NCBI RefSeq assembly: GCF_020687685.1
Contig: NZ_JAJEWM010000001.1
Location: 124,001 to 188,000, forward strand
Source of the DNA: Tessaracoccus sp. OS52
GTDB taxonomy: Bacteria; Actinomycetota; Actinomycetes; Propionibacteriales; Propionibacteriaceae
DNA length: 64,000 nucleotides
Direction: 5' to 3'
The first letter of the stretch is position 1. Each line of letters begins with the position of its first letter. The position numbers were made by a program, and so were the translations under genes. Of this stretch, positions 1-14,176 are shown piece after piece. Below the pieces are notes generated by a model. It ran no database searches. It was not told the DNA's origin and was given only the letters and a program-made list of their open reading frames with translations.

Positions 1-285
1 AACGAGGCCGCGGCCACCGGCACCATCCAGGGCGTCAACGAGGTCGGCGCCGACGTCATCGTCATCGGCTTCGACTCCGGCAAGACCCAGATCGACGCCA
101 TCAAGAACGGCCAGCAGGCCGGTGCGGTGACCCAGTCCCCGGTCAAGATGGGCTACGAGACCGTCGTCGCCGCCATCAAGGCCGCCAACGGCCAGGAACT
201 GCCCAAGATCATCGACTCCGGCTTCGCCTGGTACGACGCCGAGAACATCGAGGATCCCGAGATCGCGGCAAACCTCTACGAGTGA
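1..285 (+). CDS. Sugar ABC transporter substrate-binding protein, C-terminal fragment
   Basis: This is the last 94 codons of a gene that begins before the window; the stop TGA is at 283-285. The translated end reads like a type I periplasmic binding protein of the ribose/rhamnose class (Peripla_BP_4). It has a VIVIGFDSGK strand, an 'AIKNGQQAGAVTQSPVKMGY' segment and a terminal region typical of the closing lobe. Such proteins are exported or lipid-anchored and deliver a monosaccharide to an ABC permease. Because the fucose isomerase, kinase and mutarotase genes follow directly, L-fucose or a related 6-deoxysugar is the likely ligand; that is inference from context. The signal sequence lies outside the window. 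Confidence 0.85.
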   Translation, partial: NEAAATGTIQGVNEVGADVIVIGFDSGKTQIDAIKNGQQAGAVTQSPVKMGYETVVAAIKAANGQELPKIIDSGFAWYDAENIEDPEIAANLYE

Positions 286-323
286 GGCATCGCGGCCCCG
301 GCCGCACACTCGCCCAACAACAA

Positions 324-359
324 CCAGCGGCACCGTCCCCAACCGGGCGGTGCCGCTGG
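324..359 (+). terminator. 12-bp perfect hairpin between binding-protein gene and fucI
   Basis: CCAGCGGCACCG (324-335) pairs perfectly with CGGTGCCGCTGG (348-359) around a 12-nt loop. No T-run follows, so it may be a GC-rich intrinsic terminator. It may instead be an mRNA 3'-stabilising hairpin that keeps the binding-protein message more abundant than the downstream catabolic genes, as is common after binding-protein genes. Confidence 0.55.
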
Positions 360-408
360 CACAACCTGCAGAACCGAAGATTCCCCAGAAGCGAGAGGTG
401 TTACCTGT

Positions 409-2178
409 ATGACCAACTATCCGAAGATCGGCATCCGACCAATCATCGACGGGCGTCGCCGCGGGGTTCGTGAGAGCCTCGAAGACCAGACGATGAACAT
501 GGCTCTGCGGGTGAAGGAGCTCTACGAGTCCGAACTCCGCTACCCCGACGGCACCCCGGTGCAGGTGGTGGTCGCCGACACCACGATCGGACGCGTCTCG
601 GAGGCGCAGGCCTGCGGTGAGAAGTTCCAGCGCGAGGGCGTCGGCCTCACCCTGTCGGTCACCCCTTGCTGGTGCTACGGGTCGGAGACCATCGACATGG
701 ACCGCCGGATGCCGCACGCGATCTGGGGCTTCAACGGCTCCGAACGGCCGGGCGCCGTGTACCTGGCAGCCGCGCTCGCCGGACACACCCAGCTGGGGAT
801 CCCCGCTTTCGGCATCTACGGCGAAGAGGTCCAGGACGCCGACGACGACTCCATCCCCGACGCCGTGCGCGAGCGCCTGCTCGACTACGCCCGCGCCGGT
901 CTCGCCGTCGCGCTCATGAAGGGCAAGTCCTACCTGTCCATCGGTGGCGTCTCCATGGGCATCGCTGGCTGCGTGGTGAAGGAGGAGTTCTGGAACCACT
1001 ACCTGGGCATGCGCAACGAGTACATCGACATGGTGGAGATCGAGCGGCGCATCAAGCTCGAGATCTACGACAAGGACGAGTACGAAGTCGCCTACAAGTG
1101 GGTCCGCGACAACCTCAAGCAGGGTGAGGACTTCAACCCGCCGGAGTTCCAGCGTTCCGCCGAGGAGCACGAGGAGTGGTGGCCCTACGTCACGAAGATG
1201 GTCCTCATCGGCCGTGACCTGATGGAGGGCAACCCGAAGCTGGCCGAAATGGGCTTCGAGGAGGAGGCGGGCGGCCACGGCGCGCTCATCTCCGGATTCC
1301 AGGGCCAGCGCCAGTGGACCGACTACCTGCCCAACGGCGACCTGATGGAAACCCTCCTCAACACGTCCTTCGACTGGAACGGCAAGCGCAAGCCCAGCCT
1401 GATGGCCACGGAGAACGACAACCTCAACGGCGCCTCCATGGTGTTCAACTACCTGCTGACCAACCGGGCGCAGATCTTCTCCGACGTCCGCACCTACTGG
1501 AGCGCCGACGCCATCGAGCGCGTCACCGGCCACCGCCCCGAAGGGCGTGCGGCAGCGGGCGTCATCGACCTGCGCAACTCTGGCGCCACCACCCTCGACG
1601 GCACGTTCGCCGCCAAGGATGACGACGGCAACCCCGTGGTGAAGCCCTGGTGGGAGGTCACCGACTCCGACATCGAGGCCATGATCCAGGAGACCACCTT
1701 CCACCCGGCCAACACCGGCTACTTCCGTGGCGGCGGCTTCTCGACGCACTTCCGCTCAGCGGGAGAGGTGCCGGTCACCATGACCCGGATCAACTGGGTC
1801 GACGGGTTGGGTCCGGTCCTCCAGCTGGCTGAGGGCTACACCGTCGAACTCCCCGACGAGGTGGCCAAGACCATCGAGCTGCGCACGGATCCGGGCTGGC
1901 CGACGACCTGGTTCGTCCCCAACATCACCGGAGAGGGGGCCTTCACGTCCGTCTACGACGTGATGAACTCCTGGGGCTCCAACCACGGTGCCATCAGCTA
2001 CGGCCACATCGGGCACCAGCTCATCACGCTGGCCTCGATGCTGCGCATCCCGGTGAACATGCACAACGTGTCGCGGGAGCGGATCTTCCGTCCGAAGAAC
2101 TGGCTGGGCTTCGGTACGGCCGACCTCGAAGGTGCCGACTTCCGGGCCTGTGCCCAGTACGGCCCGCTGTACGCCTGA
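409..2178 (+). CDS. fucI: L-fucose isomerase
   Basis: The 589-residue product matches the usual FucI length (591 in E. coli). FucI interconverts L-fucose and L-fuculose, often also D-arabinose and D-ribulose, in the cytoplasm with Mn2+. The three metal ligands known from E. coli (Glu337, Asp361, His528) fall here at Glu335 (in ATENDNLNG), Asp359 (in IFSDVRTYW) and His526 (in [12 protein letters not shown]), a uniform offset of two. The start ATG at 409 follows a GAGAGG-rich leader. It is the first enzyme gene of the cluster and is followed by a strong terminator, so the kinase, regulator and mutarotase genes form a second transcription unit or depend on read-through. The fuculose-phosphate aldolase is not in the window. 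Confidence 0.95.
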   Translation: MTNYPKIGIRPIIDGRRRGVRESLEDQTMNMALRVKELYESELRYPDGTPVQVVVADTTIGRVSEAQACGEKFQREGVGLTLSVTPCWCYGSETIDMDRRMPHAIWGFNGSERPGAVYLAAALAGHTQLGIPAFGIYGEEVQDADDDSIPDAVRERLLDYARAGLAVALMKGKSYLSIGGVSMGIAGCVVKEEFWNHYLGMRNEYIDMVEIERRIKLEIYDKDEYEVAYKWVRDNLKQGEDFNPPEFQRSAEEHEEWWPYVTKMVLIGRDLMEGNPKLAEMGFEEEAGGHGALISGFQGQRQWTDYLPNGDLMETLLNTSFDWNGKRKPSLMATENDNLNGASMVFNYLLTNRAQIFSDVRTYWSADAIERVTGHRPEGRAAAGVIDLRNSGATTLDGTFAAKDDDGNPVVKPWWEVTDSDIEAMIQETTFHPANTGYFRGGGFSTHFRSAGEVPVTMTRINWVDGLGPVLQLAEGYTVELPDEVAKTIELRTDPGWPTTWFVPNITGEGAFTSVYDVMNSWGSNHGAISYGHIGHQLITLASMLRIPVNMHNVSRERIFRPKNWLGFGTADLEGADFRACAQYGPLYA

Positions 2179-2185
2179 GAAGACC

Positions 2186-2229
2186 CGTTTCCCCGGGCCT
2201 GGTCTGGCCCGGCCCGGGGAAACGCTTTT
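2186..2229 (+). terminator. Rho-independent terminator after fucI
   Basis: CGTTTCCCCGGGCC (2186-2199) pairs perfectly with GGCCCGGGGAAACG (2211-2224), giving a 14-bp stem with an 11-nt loop, followed by CTTTT. It lies directly after the fucI stop codon. Confidence 0.85.
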
Positions 2230-2286
2230 CGGGACTCACGTTTACCATTGCCCTATTCGCCCCCTACACCCCAGGAGTCCCCGACG

Positions 2287-3690
2287 ATGCCCGCCCCCAC
2301 AGCCCTCGCCGTCGATCTCGGATCGTCCTCCGGCCGCATCATCGCCGGGACCCTCGCCGACGGCGTCGTGAGCGAGGTGGAGATCCACCGGTTCGCGCAC
2401 CAGGCGAGCATGGTGGACGGCTACCTGTCGTGGGACCTCGACCTCATCTGGGGTGAGATCGTCACCGGGCTGCGGGAGGCCGTGCGGCAGTTCCCGGCCG
2501 CCGGCAGCGTCTCGGTGGACACCTGGGGCGTGGACTACGTGCCCGTCGACCAGTCCGGCAACCGGCTGACCCCTGGCCGCGCCTACCGCGACGAACGCAC
2601 GGCCCGGACCGTGGACGCCTTCCGGGAACGGCTCTCCGACGAGCGTGCCTGGGCGCTGACCGGTATCGCACCTGCCACGATCAACTCCGCCAACCAGCTG
2701 TTCGCCTACCTCACCGAGGAACCCGAACTCGCTGCCGCCACCGACCAGGTGTTGTTCCTGCCCGACTACTTCACCTTCCTGCTGTCAGGGCTGCGCGGCT
2801 GGTCCCGCTCCCACGTCTCCACCTCCGGCCTGTGCGCTCCCGGCGCCAACCAGTGGGCCACGGAGGTCTTCGATGCGCTCGGCATCCCGCGGACCTGGAT
2901 GGGTGAACTCGCCGCCGAACACAACGTCGCCGGACCCTGCACCGTCGAGGGACTGGAGCAGCTCACCGTCGTCCGAGCCGGCGCCCACGACACTGCCTGC
3001 GCGGTGCACGCGCTGCAGCGCGCCGAGGGTGCCGAAACCTACTTCCTGTCCTGCGGTTCCTGGTCCGTGCTGGGTGTGCTCCGCGACGAGCCGCTGATGT
3101 CGGAGGAGGCGCGGTCGCTCGGGCTGACCAACGAGGCCCGCGGCGACGCCGGCGTCCGGCCGCTGTTCAACATCACCGGGCTGTGGATCCTGCAGGAGTG
3201 CCAGCGCAACTGGGCCGCAGCGGGGGACGAGAGCAACATCGTCGAGTTGCTCCGGCTGGCACGCGAGGCCGATTCCCTCGGGCTGGTGATCGATCCCGAC
3301 GAGCCGCAGTACGCGGCGCCGGGCGGCATGGTTGAGCGGGTCACCGCCGCGCTGCGGACGCAGGGTGCGCCGTCGGAGATCAGCCAGGGGCAGGTGGTGC
3401 TCGCAATCCTGGAGTCCTTCGCCGCCCGGTACGCCCGCGGTGTGGCGGACCTGGCCGCGCTCACCGGCAGCCCTGCGACGCAACTCAACCTCGTCGGCGG
3501 CGGCTCCCGCAACGAACTGCTCTGCGACCTGACGGCGAAGGCCCTGGGGGTGCCGGTAGTCGCGGGCCCGGCGGAGGCGTCCACGCTCGGGTCGCTGCTG
3601 GCCCAGTTCGAGATCATGGGGCACCTCGACCCCGCCGACCGTCACGACGTCATCGGCGCCACCGCCTCGACCAGGAGGCATCTGCCATGA
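2287..3690 (+). CDS. FGGY-family carbohydrate kinase (RhaB-like), probable L-fuculokinase
   Basis: The 467-residue FGGY kinase has the phosphate-1 motif DLGSSSGR near residue 10, DTWGVDY and AYRDERT sugar-lobe signatures, GAHDTACA and a C-terminal adenosine motif GGGSRNELL. The sequence is closer to rhamnulokinase (RhaB) than to E. coli FucK. With an L-fucose isomerase upstream and a fucose mutarotase downstream, phosphorylation of L-fuculose at O-1 is the likely reaction, but rhamnulose cannot be excluded. ATG 2287 was chosen because AGGAG at 2273-2277 lies nine bases upstream. An in-frame ATG at 2248 has no such site. The stop overlaps the start of the LacI gene (ATGA), indicating translational coupling. 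Confidence 0.88.
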   Translation: MPAPTALAVDLGSSSGRIIAGTLADGVVSEVEIHRFAHQASMVDGYLSWDLDLIWGEIVTGLREAVRQFPAAGSVSVDTWGVDYVPVDQSGNRLTPGRAYRDERTARTVDAFRERLSDERAWALTGIAPATINSANQLFAYLTEEPELAAATDQVLFLPDYFTFLLSGLRGWSRSHVSTSGLCAPGANQWATEVFDALGIPRTWMGELAAEHNVAGPCTVEGLEQLTVVRAGAHDTACAVHALQRAEGAETYFLSCGSWSVLGVLRDEPLMSEEARSLGLTNEARGDAGVRPLFNITGLWILQECQRNWAAAGDESNIVELLRLAREADSLGLVIDPDEPQYAAPGGMVERVTAALRTQGAPSEISQGQVVLAILESFAARYARGVADLAALTGSPATQLNLVGGGSRNELLCDLTAKALGVPVVAGPAEASTLGSLLAQFEIMGHLDPADRHDVIGATASTRRHLP

Positions 3691-4712
3691 CCACCGATTT
3701 CCGCCCCCGGCGCGCGAGCCTGGCCGACGTCGCCAAGCTGGCGGGCGTCTCCAGCCAGACCGTCTCGCGCGTTGTGCGCGGCATCGGGGTGGTTGCCGAC
3801 GACACCCGGGACCGCGTCCTGGCGGCGATCCAGGAACTGTCCTACCAGCCCAACCTCGCCGCGCGGTCGCTGTCGCGCAGCCGCACGGGCGTCATCCACA
3901 TCATCAATGCCACCCCGCTGTTCCACGGCCACGCCCGCACGTTCCTGGAGATCGTCGGGGCGCTCGGGGAGCTGGGTTTCCAGACCTCCACGTCGCTGGT
4001 CCCCTCGGCCGCCGAGATCAACCTGGCCAGGATCATCCCCATCGGGGTCGACGGAGTGGTCATCCTTGGCGGCCACAGCAGCTCCAGCCAGTGGGCCGAG
4101 GCGGCGCACATGCACGTGCCGGTCCTGTTCGTCGGGCAGCGTGCAGGGCTGCCGGACTCGGTCTCGTCGGTGGGTGTGGACCAGCAGTACGGTGCCTGGC
4201 TTGCCACGCGTCACCTGCTGGAGAGTGGGCGCAGCAAGCTGCTTCACGTCTGCGGCCCGCCCGACTGGCTCGACGCGCGGGAACGCCGCGACGGCTTCCT
4301 CATGGCCTGCGCGGATGCAGGGATCGGCTACGCGAAGGTCTCGGCGAACTCCTGGGACGCCGCGAAGGGGTACGAGGTCGTCGGCGACCTCCCCGATGAG
4401 ATCGATGGCATCTTCGCCAGCAACGACCAGCTTGCGCTGGGTGTCATGCGGCGCCTGCACGAGTCGGGGCGGCGGATCCCCGAGGACGTGGCCGTCGTCG
4501 GATTCGACGACGCCGACGGCTCGGACTGCTTCTGGCCGCCGCTGACCACCGTGCGACAGCCGTTCTCCGAGGTGGGGCACGCCGCCGTCGGCCAGTTGGC
4601 CAAGGTGATCGAGGGCGGAGAGCCCGGACACACGCTCATCAATCCGTCCCTGGTGGTGCGCTCCAGCACGCCCGCGCAACGCCCCGCAAGAACCACGAAA
4701 GGAAGAAAATGA
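3687..4712 (+). CDS. LacI-family transcriptional regulator of fucose genes
   Basis: The 341-residue protein has an N-terminal LacI helix-turn-helix (SLADVAKLAGVSSQTVSRVV, about residues 10-29) and hinge helix (NLAARSLSRSRTG), followed by a periplasmic-binding-protein-like effector domain. This domain includes the usual VAVVGFDDADGSD and LTTVRQPFSEVG segments. Its start overlaps the kinase stop by four bases, and its own stop overlaps the fucU start by four bases. It is therefore translated as part of the fucose operon and probably represses it in response to fucose, fuculose or their phosphate. No operator could be assigned with confidence. The conserved domains make the family call secure; the ligand is inference. 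Confidence 0.9.
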   Translation: MTTDFRPRRASLADVAKLAGVSSQTVSRVVRGIGVVADDTRDRVLAAIQELSYQPNLAARSLSRSRTGVIHIINATPLFHGHARTFLEIVGALGELGFQTSTSLVPSAAEINLARIIPIGVDGVVILGGHSSSSQWAEAAHMHVPVLFVGQRAGLPDSVSSVGVDQQYGAWLATRHLLESGRSKLLHVCGPPDWLDARERRDGFLMACADAGIGYAKVSANSWDAAKGYEVVGDLPDEIDGIFASNDQLALGVMRRLHESGRRIPEDVAVVGFDDADGSDCFWPPLTTVRQPFSEVGHAAVGQLAKVIEGGEPGHTLINPSLVVRSSTPAQRPARTTKGRK

Positions 4713-5140
4713 TCAACGGACCGATGATCCACCCCCCACTCCTTCGCGCCCTCGCAGGCGCCGGGCACGGGGCCAAGATCCTGATCGCCGACTCCAACTA
4801 CCCGCACGAGACCTTGGCGAACCCGCGTTCCACCGTCGTGTTCCTCAATCTGGCCCCGGGGCTCATCAACGCCACCGACGTCCTTGACGTGGTGAAGGCC
4901 ACCGTCCCCATCGAGGCGGCAGCCATCATGGTCCCCGGGCCGGAGGCGGGCATCGACGAGGTCCCGATCCATGGGGAGTTCCGGGCCGCCCTTCCCGACG
5001 TACCGTTCATCGAGATCGGCCGGTGGGATTACTACGACGAGGCCAAGGCCGACAACGTCGCCGTCGTGATCGCCACGGGCGAGGCGCGCATCTACGCCAA
5101 CATCCTGCTGACCATCGGAGTGCGCCAGCCCGGCGAGTGA
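4709..5140 (+). CDS. fucU: L-fucose mutarotase (RbsD/FucU family)
   Basis: The 143-residue protein matches the FucU/RbsD fold. It opens with MIHPPLLRALAGAGHGAKILIADSNYP, whose GHG and D/N residues hold the catalytic pocket, and ends with a GEARIYANILLTIGV tail in which Tyr is conserved. FucU interconverts the alpha and beta anomers of L-fucose so that the isomerase sees its preferred form. RbsD does the same for ribose; the neighbouring fucI decides for fucose. The ATG overlaps the LacI stop by four bases. It is the last gene of the cluster, and the 840 bases that follow are non-coding repeats. Confidence 0.92.
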   Translation: MINGPMIHPPLLRALAGAGHGAKILIADSNYPHETLANPRSTVVFLNLAPGLINATDVLDVVKATVPIEAAAIMVPGPEAGIDEVPIHGEFRAALPDVPFIEIGRWDYYDEAKADNVAVVIATGEARIYANILLTIGVRQPGE

Positions 5141-5313
5141 CCCCCGCCGTCGAGGCCGCCGAGTGACCCAGGTCGTTCGACGTCGTGCTGGGATCCCCGC
5201 CATCGAGGCCGCCGTGTGACCGTGGGGCGTCTCGTCGCGCCCGCCGTCGCGCACTCGGCCGACCTCCCTCGCGCCCGGCTCGTCGCGTACTTGGCCGCCC
5301 GTCGTCGCGGTTT

Positions 5314-5758
5314 ACCAGCGTTGTCTGTGCGCACCAGCCGTAGAGGGCTGGTGGTGAGCGATAACGCTGGTGTTGGCGTGGGAGGGCTGGTGTTGGCGTG
5401 GGAGCGCTGGTGTCTGCGGTTTACCAGCGTTGTTTGTGGGCACCAGCCGTAGAGGGCTGGTGGTGAGCGATAACGCTGGTGTTTGAGTGGGAGGGCTGGT
5501 GTTGGCGTGGGAGCGCTGGTGTCTGCGGTTTACCAGCGTTGTTTGTGGGTACCAGCCGTAGAGGGCTGGTGGTGAGCGATAACGCTGGTGTTTGAGTGGG
5601 AGCGCTGGTGTTGGCGTGGGAGCGCTGGTGTCTGCGGTTTACCAGCGTTGTTTGTGGGTACCAGCCGTGGAGGGCTGGTGGTGAGCGATAACGCTGGTGT
5701 TGGCGTGGGAGCGCTGGTGTTGACGTGGAAGCGCTGGTGTTGGCGTAGAAGCGCTGGT
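5314..5758. repeat. 109-bp tandem array carrying a 58-bp nested hairpin (repeat family A, locus 1)
   Basis: Four copies of a 58-bp element occur at 5314-5371, 5423-5480, 5532-5589 and 5641-5698, exactly 109 bp apart. Each begins ACCAGCGTTGT and ends AACGCTGGT (outer stem), with an inner stem ACCAGCC/GGCTGGT. The 51-bp linkers carry further GGCTGGT or GCGCTGGT units phased at 20 bp. After the fourth copy three more GCGCTGGT units end at 5718, 5738 and 5758. The rest of 5141-5980 holds no gene I can support. Related elements lie at 61159-61468 and 62852-63029. Confidence 0.92.
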
Positions 5759-5980
5759 GTTGGCGTGGCGACCGAGCGCGGCGGGGGTGCGCCAAGCTGT
5801 GGGCGCCGACGCTGCGGTTGTTGGGAGTGCACAAAGTTCCCCGCCCACGCTTGGACGCTCACCGGTTGCTTCCAGAATGTGGACGCCCTTGTCGCCGCGC
5901 CGACTCGCCAGCGGCCAAGATCGGTGGAAGATTCGTCCTCAGCCCCTTTCAGGGGTGGAGTCTGCTTTCAGGAGGTCCAC

Positions 5981-11515
<5,535 letters not shown>

Positions 11516-11551
11516 CGCGGCCGCCTCGGGGTGTCCATGGACCCTTGCGGG

Positions 11552-12244
11552 TCAGCTCGCCGGGATGCCCATCGCGACGTCGATCGCCTCGGACTGCGTC
11601 AGCGAGAACGGGGTGGTGGGGTCGCGGTGCAGGCGTAGCGTTGCCTCGGCGTGGGCCTGAACCTTCAGGTTGTCGCTCGTGGCGGCAGCCTGCTCCAACA
11701 GCGATTCGACCAGCGACGGGCCCTCGGGGCCGAGCTGTGCGGCGGTCCGGCTCCCGAGATCGACGAGCGCCCGGCTGAGGCTGCGCATGGCGTCGTAGTC
11801 AGACCTGCCCAGTTCCCTGACGAGTTCCCGGGCCAGCCACTCCACCTCGTGGTCCGGGACCAGGGCGACGGCGGCCCGCCACGCGGGACGGGCTACGACG
11901 TCGTCGGTGTCGTGGACGTGGTCCACGGTCAGCCACTCCCACGTTCCCGGCGTCTTCAGCTTGGACAGCGTGTGCAGTGCCTGCCCGCGGGCCTGGGCGT
12001 AGGAGGAGTGCAGGTCCACCCGGAGTTGCCGCAGGACGTCGTCATGGGGCTGGTGGATCAGGGCCCACGTCAGCATGTCGCGAACGCCGAAGTCCGGCTC
12101 GACTCCGCAACGCTCGACCAGCGCCTCGACGAAGGCTGCGTCGGGGTAGGTACCGGCGGCGAGGGCCGCCCTCAGGCGCACGTTGGCGCTCTCGTGGGAC
12201 AGCGCGCTGTGGAGCTTGGTGATCTGGTCTGTGGTTGCTGGCAT
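11552..12244 (-). CDS. HEAT-repeat protein
   Basis: The 230-residue protein consists of short paired helices in the style of HEAT repeats (for example SHESANVRLRAALAAGTYPD, then SSYAQARGQALHTLSKLKTPGTWEWL, then RSDYDAMRSLSRALVDLGSRTAAQLG). There is no signal peptide, membrane segment or catalytic motif, so a cytoplasmic protein-protein interaction role is the most that can be said. The start at 12244 (MPATTDQ) has AGGAG seven bases upstream; an in-frame ATG nine codons earlier lacks a site. It is convergent with the carboxylase gene and divergent from the SulP gene, so it is probably monocistronic. Confidence 0.7.
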   Translation of the reverse strand: MPATTDQITKLHSALSHESANVRLRAALAAGTYPDAAFVEALVERCGVEPDFGVRDMLTWALIHQPHDDVLRQLRVDLHSSYAQARGQALHTLSKLKTPGTWEWLTVDHVHDTDDVVARPAWRAAVALVPDHEVEWLARELVRELGRSDYDAMRSLSRALVDLGSRTAAQLGPEGPSLVESLLEQAAATSDNLKVQAHAEATLRLHRDPTTPFSLTQSEAIDVAMGIPAS

Positions 12245-12383
12245 CGCGGTCTCCTTTCGACCTCGCCCCACTACACACCCTCACGTCGCGTGAGGGTCAA
12301 GCCGCGCTCGCGGCGATGCGTTCGCGGGCGCCCGTTGCACCCGCTTGGCCTTGTCGGGCGACGTTTCGGCGTAACGTTGCGAC

Positions 12384-14108
12384 ATGGCGAGGAGGTCGGC
12401 TGCTGGCGGGCGCGATCTCCTGCGCGGTCTGCTGCCCGGCGTCTCCGTGTTGCGGCACTACGAACGCGCCTGGCTGGGCGGGGACGTCGTCGGAGGCGTG
12501 ACCGTGGCCGCCTACCTGGTCCCGCAGGTCATGGCCTACGCGGTCGTTGCGGGGATGGAGCCGGTGGTGGGCCTGTGGGCCTCCATCGGACCGTTGGTTG
12601 TCTACGCGGTCCTGGGGTCTTCGCGGCAGTTGTCGGTCGGGCCGGAGTCGACCACCGCGCTCATGACCGCTGCGGCGGTGGGGGGCCTCATCGGCTCGGT
12701 GGGGCAGGACCGTGCCGCCGACGTGGCCGCGGCGCTGGCGCTCGCCGTCGCCGCGGTTTGCGTGGCGGGTTGGCTGGCGCGGCTGGGATTCCTCGCCGAC
12801 CTCCTGTCCAAACCGGTGCTGGTGGGATACATGACAGGCATCGCGGTGCTGATGATCACCAGCCAGCTCGACGAGGTCACCGGGATCGCGCTCGACGCGG
12901 ACTCGCCCTACGAGGAGGTCCGCCAGACCATCGCCGGCGTCGGGGAGGCGGACCCGCTCACCGTTGGCATCAGCGTCGCCGGGCTGGTGCTTCTGTTCGG
13001 CCTGCTGGCGCTCGTGCCCAAGCTGCCGGGACCGCTGATCTTCGTCGCGCTCGCGGCGCTGGCGTCCTGGGTGTTCGACCTCGGGGCTCGAGGGGTTGAA
13101 CTCGTGGGCGACATCCCCAGCGGTCTGCCCGCGCTGGGGATCCCGGACTTCTCCGGACTCGACCCGGCCCTGCTCATGGCCGCCGCCGTCGGGGTCACCG
13201 TAGTCGGGTACTCCGACGTCGTCCTCACCGGCCGGGCGTTCGCAGCCCAGCGGGGGGAACGGGTGGACGCCAACCAGGAGTTCCTCGCGCTGGGCGTGGC
13301 CAACCTGGCCGCCGGTCTGGGCAGCGCCTTTCCGGTCAGTTGCAGCGGTTCCCGCACCGCGCTCGGGGACTCCGTCGGCACCCGCACCCAACTGCACTCC
13401 CTGGTGGCGGCGGGCGTCGTGGTGGTGGTCCTCTTCGTCGGCGGCCCCGTGCTGGCGGTCTTCCCCCGCGCGGCGCTCGGCGCGGTGGTCATCTACGCCG
13501 CTGTCCGGCTCATCCAGCCCGGCCAGTGGCGCCGGATCGCCAGGTTCCGCCGCAGCGAACTGGCCCTGGCCGTGCTCACCACGCTGGGGGTGCTCTTCCT
13601 GGGCGTGCTGCAGGGGATCGGCGTGGCGATCGCCTTGTCGCTGCTGGAGTTGCTGCGGCGGCTGGCCCGGCCGCATGACGGCATCCTCGGCCGGCCGCCG
13701 GGGGTGGCAGGAATGCACGACATCGACGACTACCCCGACGCGGTGCAGGTGCCCGGTCTGGTGGTCTACCGCTACGACGCCCCGCTGTTCTTCGCCAACG
13801 CCGACAACTTCATCCGACGGGCACTCGAGGCGGTGGACTCCGCGCCGACGCCGGCCCGGTGGTTGCTGATCAACGCGGAGGCGAACGTGGAGGTGGACAG
13901 CACCGCCGTCGACATGCTGCGCACCCTGCGGGACGAGCTCAGGAAGCGCGGGGTCGTGCTGGCGATGGCGCGCGTGAAGCAGGACCTGCGCGACGACCTG
14001 GAGGCGGCCGGCTTCATCGAACTGGTCGGTGAGGACTTCATCTTCCCGACGCTGCCGACGGCGGAGGAGGCCTACGACGCCTGGGTCAGACAGAACCCGG
14101 CTGGCTGA
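12384..14108 (+). CDS. SulP-family anion permease with C-terminal STAS domain
   Basis: The 574-residue membrane protein has the SulP layout. A hydrophobic transport core of about 10-14 helices (residues about 25-430) includes the signature GGVTVAAYLVPQVMAYAVVAGM and PVSCSGSRTALGDSVG. A cytosolic STAS domain follows (about 450-560; VVYRYDAPLFFANADNFIRRAL and VDSTAVDMLRTL). SulP proteins carry sulfate, bicarbonate or other anions with H+ or Na+. Sulfate is plausible because the genome reduces sulfate, but the sulfate genes lie 40 kb away, so the substrate remains open. The start has only a weak ribosome site. The gene is divergent from the HEAT gene across 139 bp. Confidence 0.88.
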   Translation: MARRSAAGGRDLLRGLLPGVSVLRHYERAWLGGDVVGGVTVAAYLVPQVMAYAVVAGMEPVVGLWASIGPLVVYAVLGSSRQLSVGPESTTALMTAAAVGGLIGSVGQDRAADVAAALALAVAAVCVAGWLARLGFLADLLSKPVLVGYMTGIAVLMITSQLDEVTGIALDADSPYEEVRQTIAGVGEADPLTVGISVAGLVLLFGLLALVPKLPGPLIFVALAALASWVFDLGARGVELVGDIPSGLPALGIPDFSGLDPALLMAAAVGVTVVGYSDVVLTGRAFAAQRGERVDANQEFLALGVANLAAGLGSAFPVSCSGSRTALGDSVGTRTQLHSLVAAGVVVVVLFVGGPVLAVFPRAALGAVVIYAAVRLIQPGQWRRIARFRRSELALAVLTTLGVLFLGVLQGIGVAIALSLLELLRRLARPHDGILGRPPGVAGMHDIDDYPDAVQVPGLVVYRYDAPLFFANADNFIRRALEAVDSAPTPARWLLINAEANVEVDSTAVDMLRTLRDELRKRGVVLAMARVKQDLRDDLEAAGFIELVGEDFIFPTLPTAEEAYDAWVRQNPAG

Positions 14109-14176
14109 CGCCGACGCGTGGGAAGCGTGGCGCATGCGGGTCGGTACTCAGGCCCGGTTGCGCCACACTTGCGGGC

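Noticed and set aside
2248-2286. Kinase start at ATG 2248
   Set aside because: It lacks a ribosome site and adds 13 residues before the conserved FGGY start, whereas 2287 has AGGAG at proper spacing.
5314-5758. CRISPR array
   Set aside because: Direct repeats are present, but spacers are themselves near-identical repeats, the period is 109 bp with internal 20-bp units, and no cas gene is in the window.
5588-5980. Upstream extension of the carboxylase gene to an ATG in the repeat array
   Set aside because: The added 131 residues are translated repeats. Biotin carboxylase similarity and a good ribosome site start at GTG 5981.
12297-14135. Long minus-strand open frame opposite the SulP gene
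   Set aside because: Antisense shadow: Arg/Gln/His-rich translation with no motif, and the plus strand codes for a clear SulP protein.
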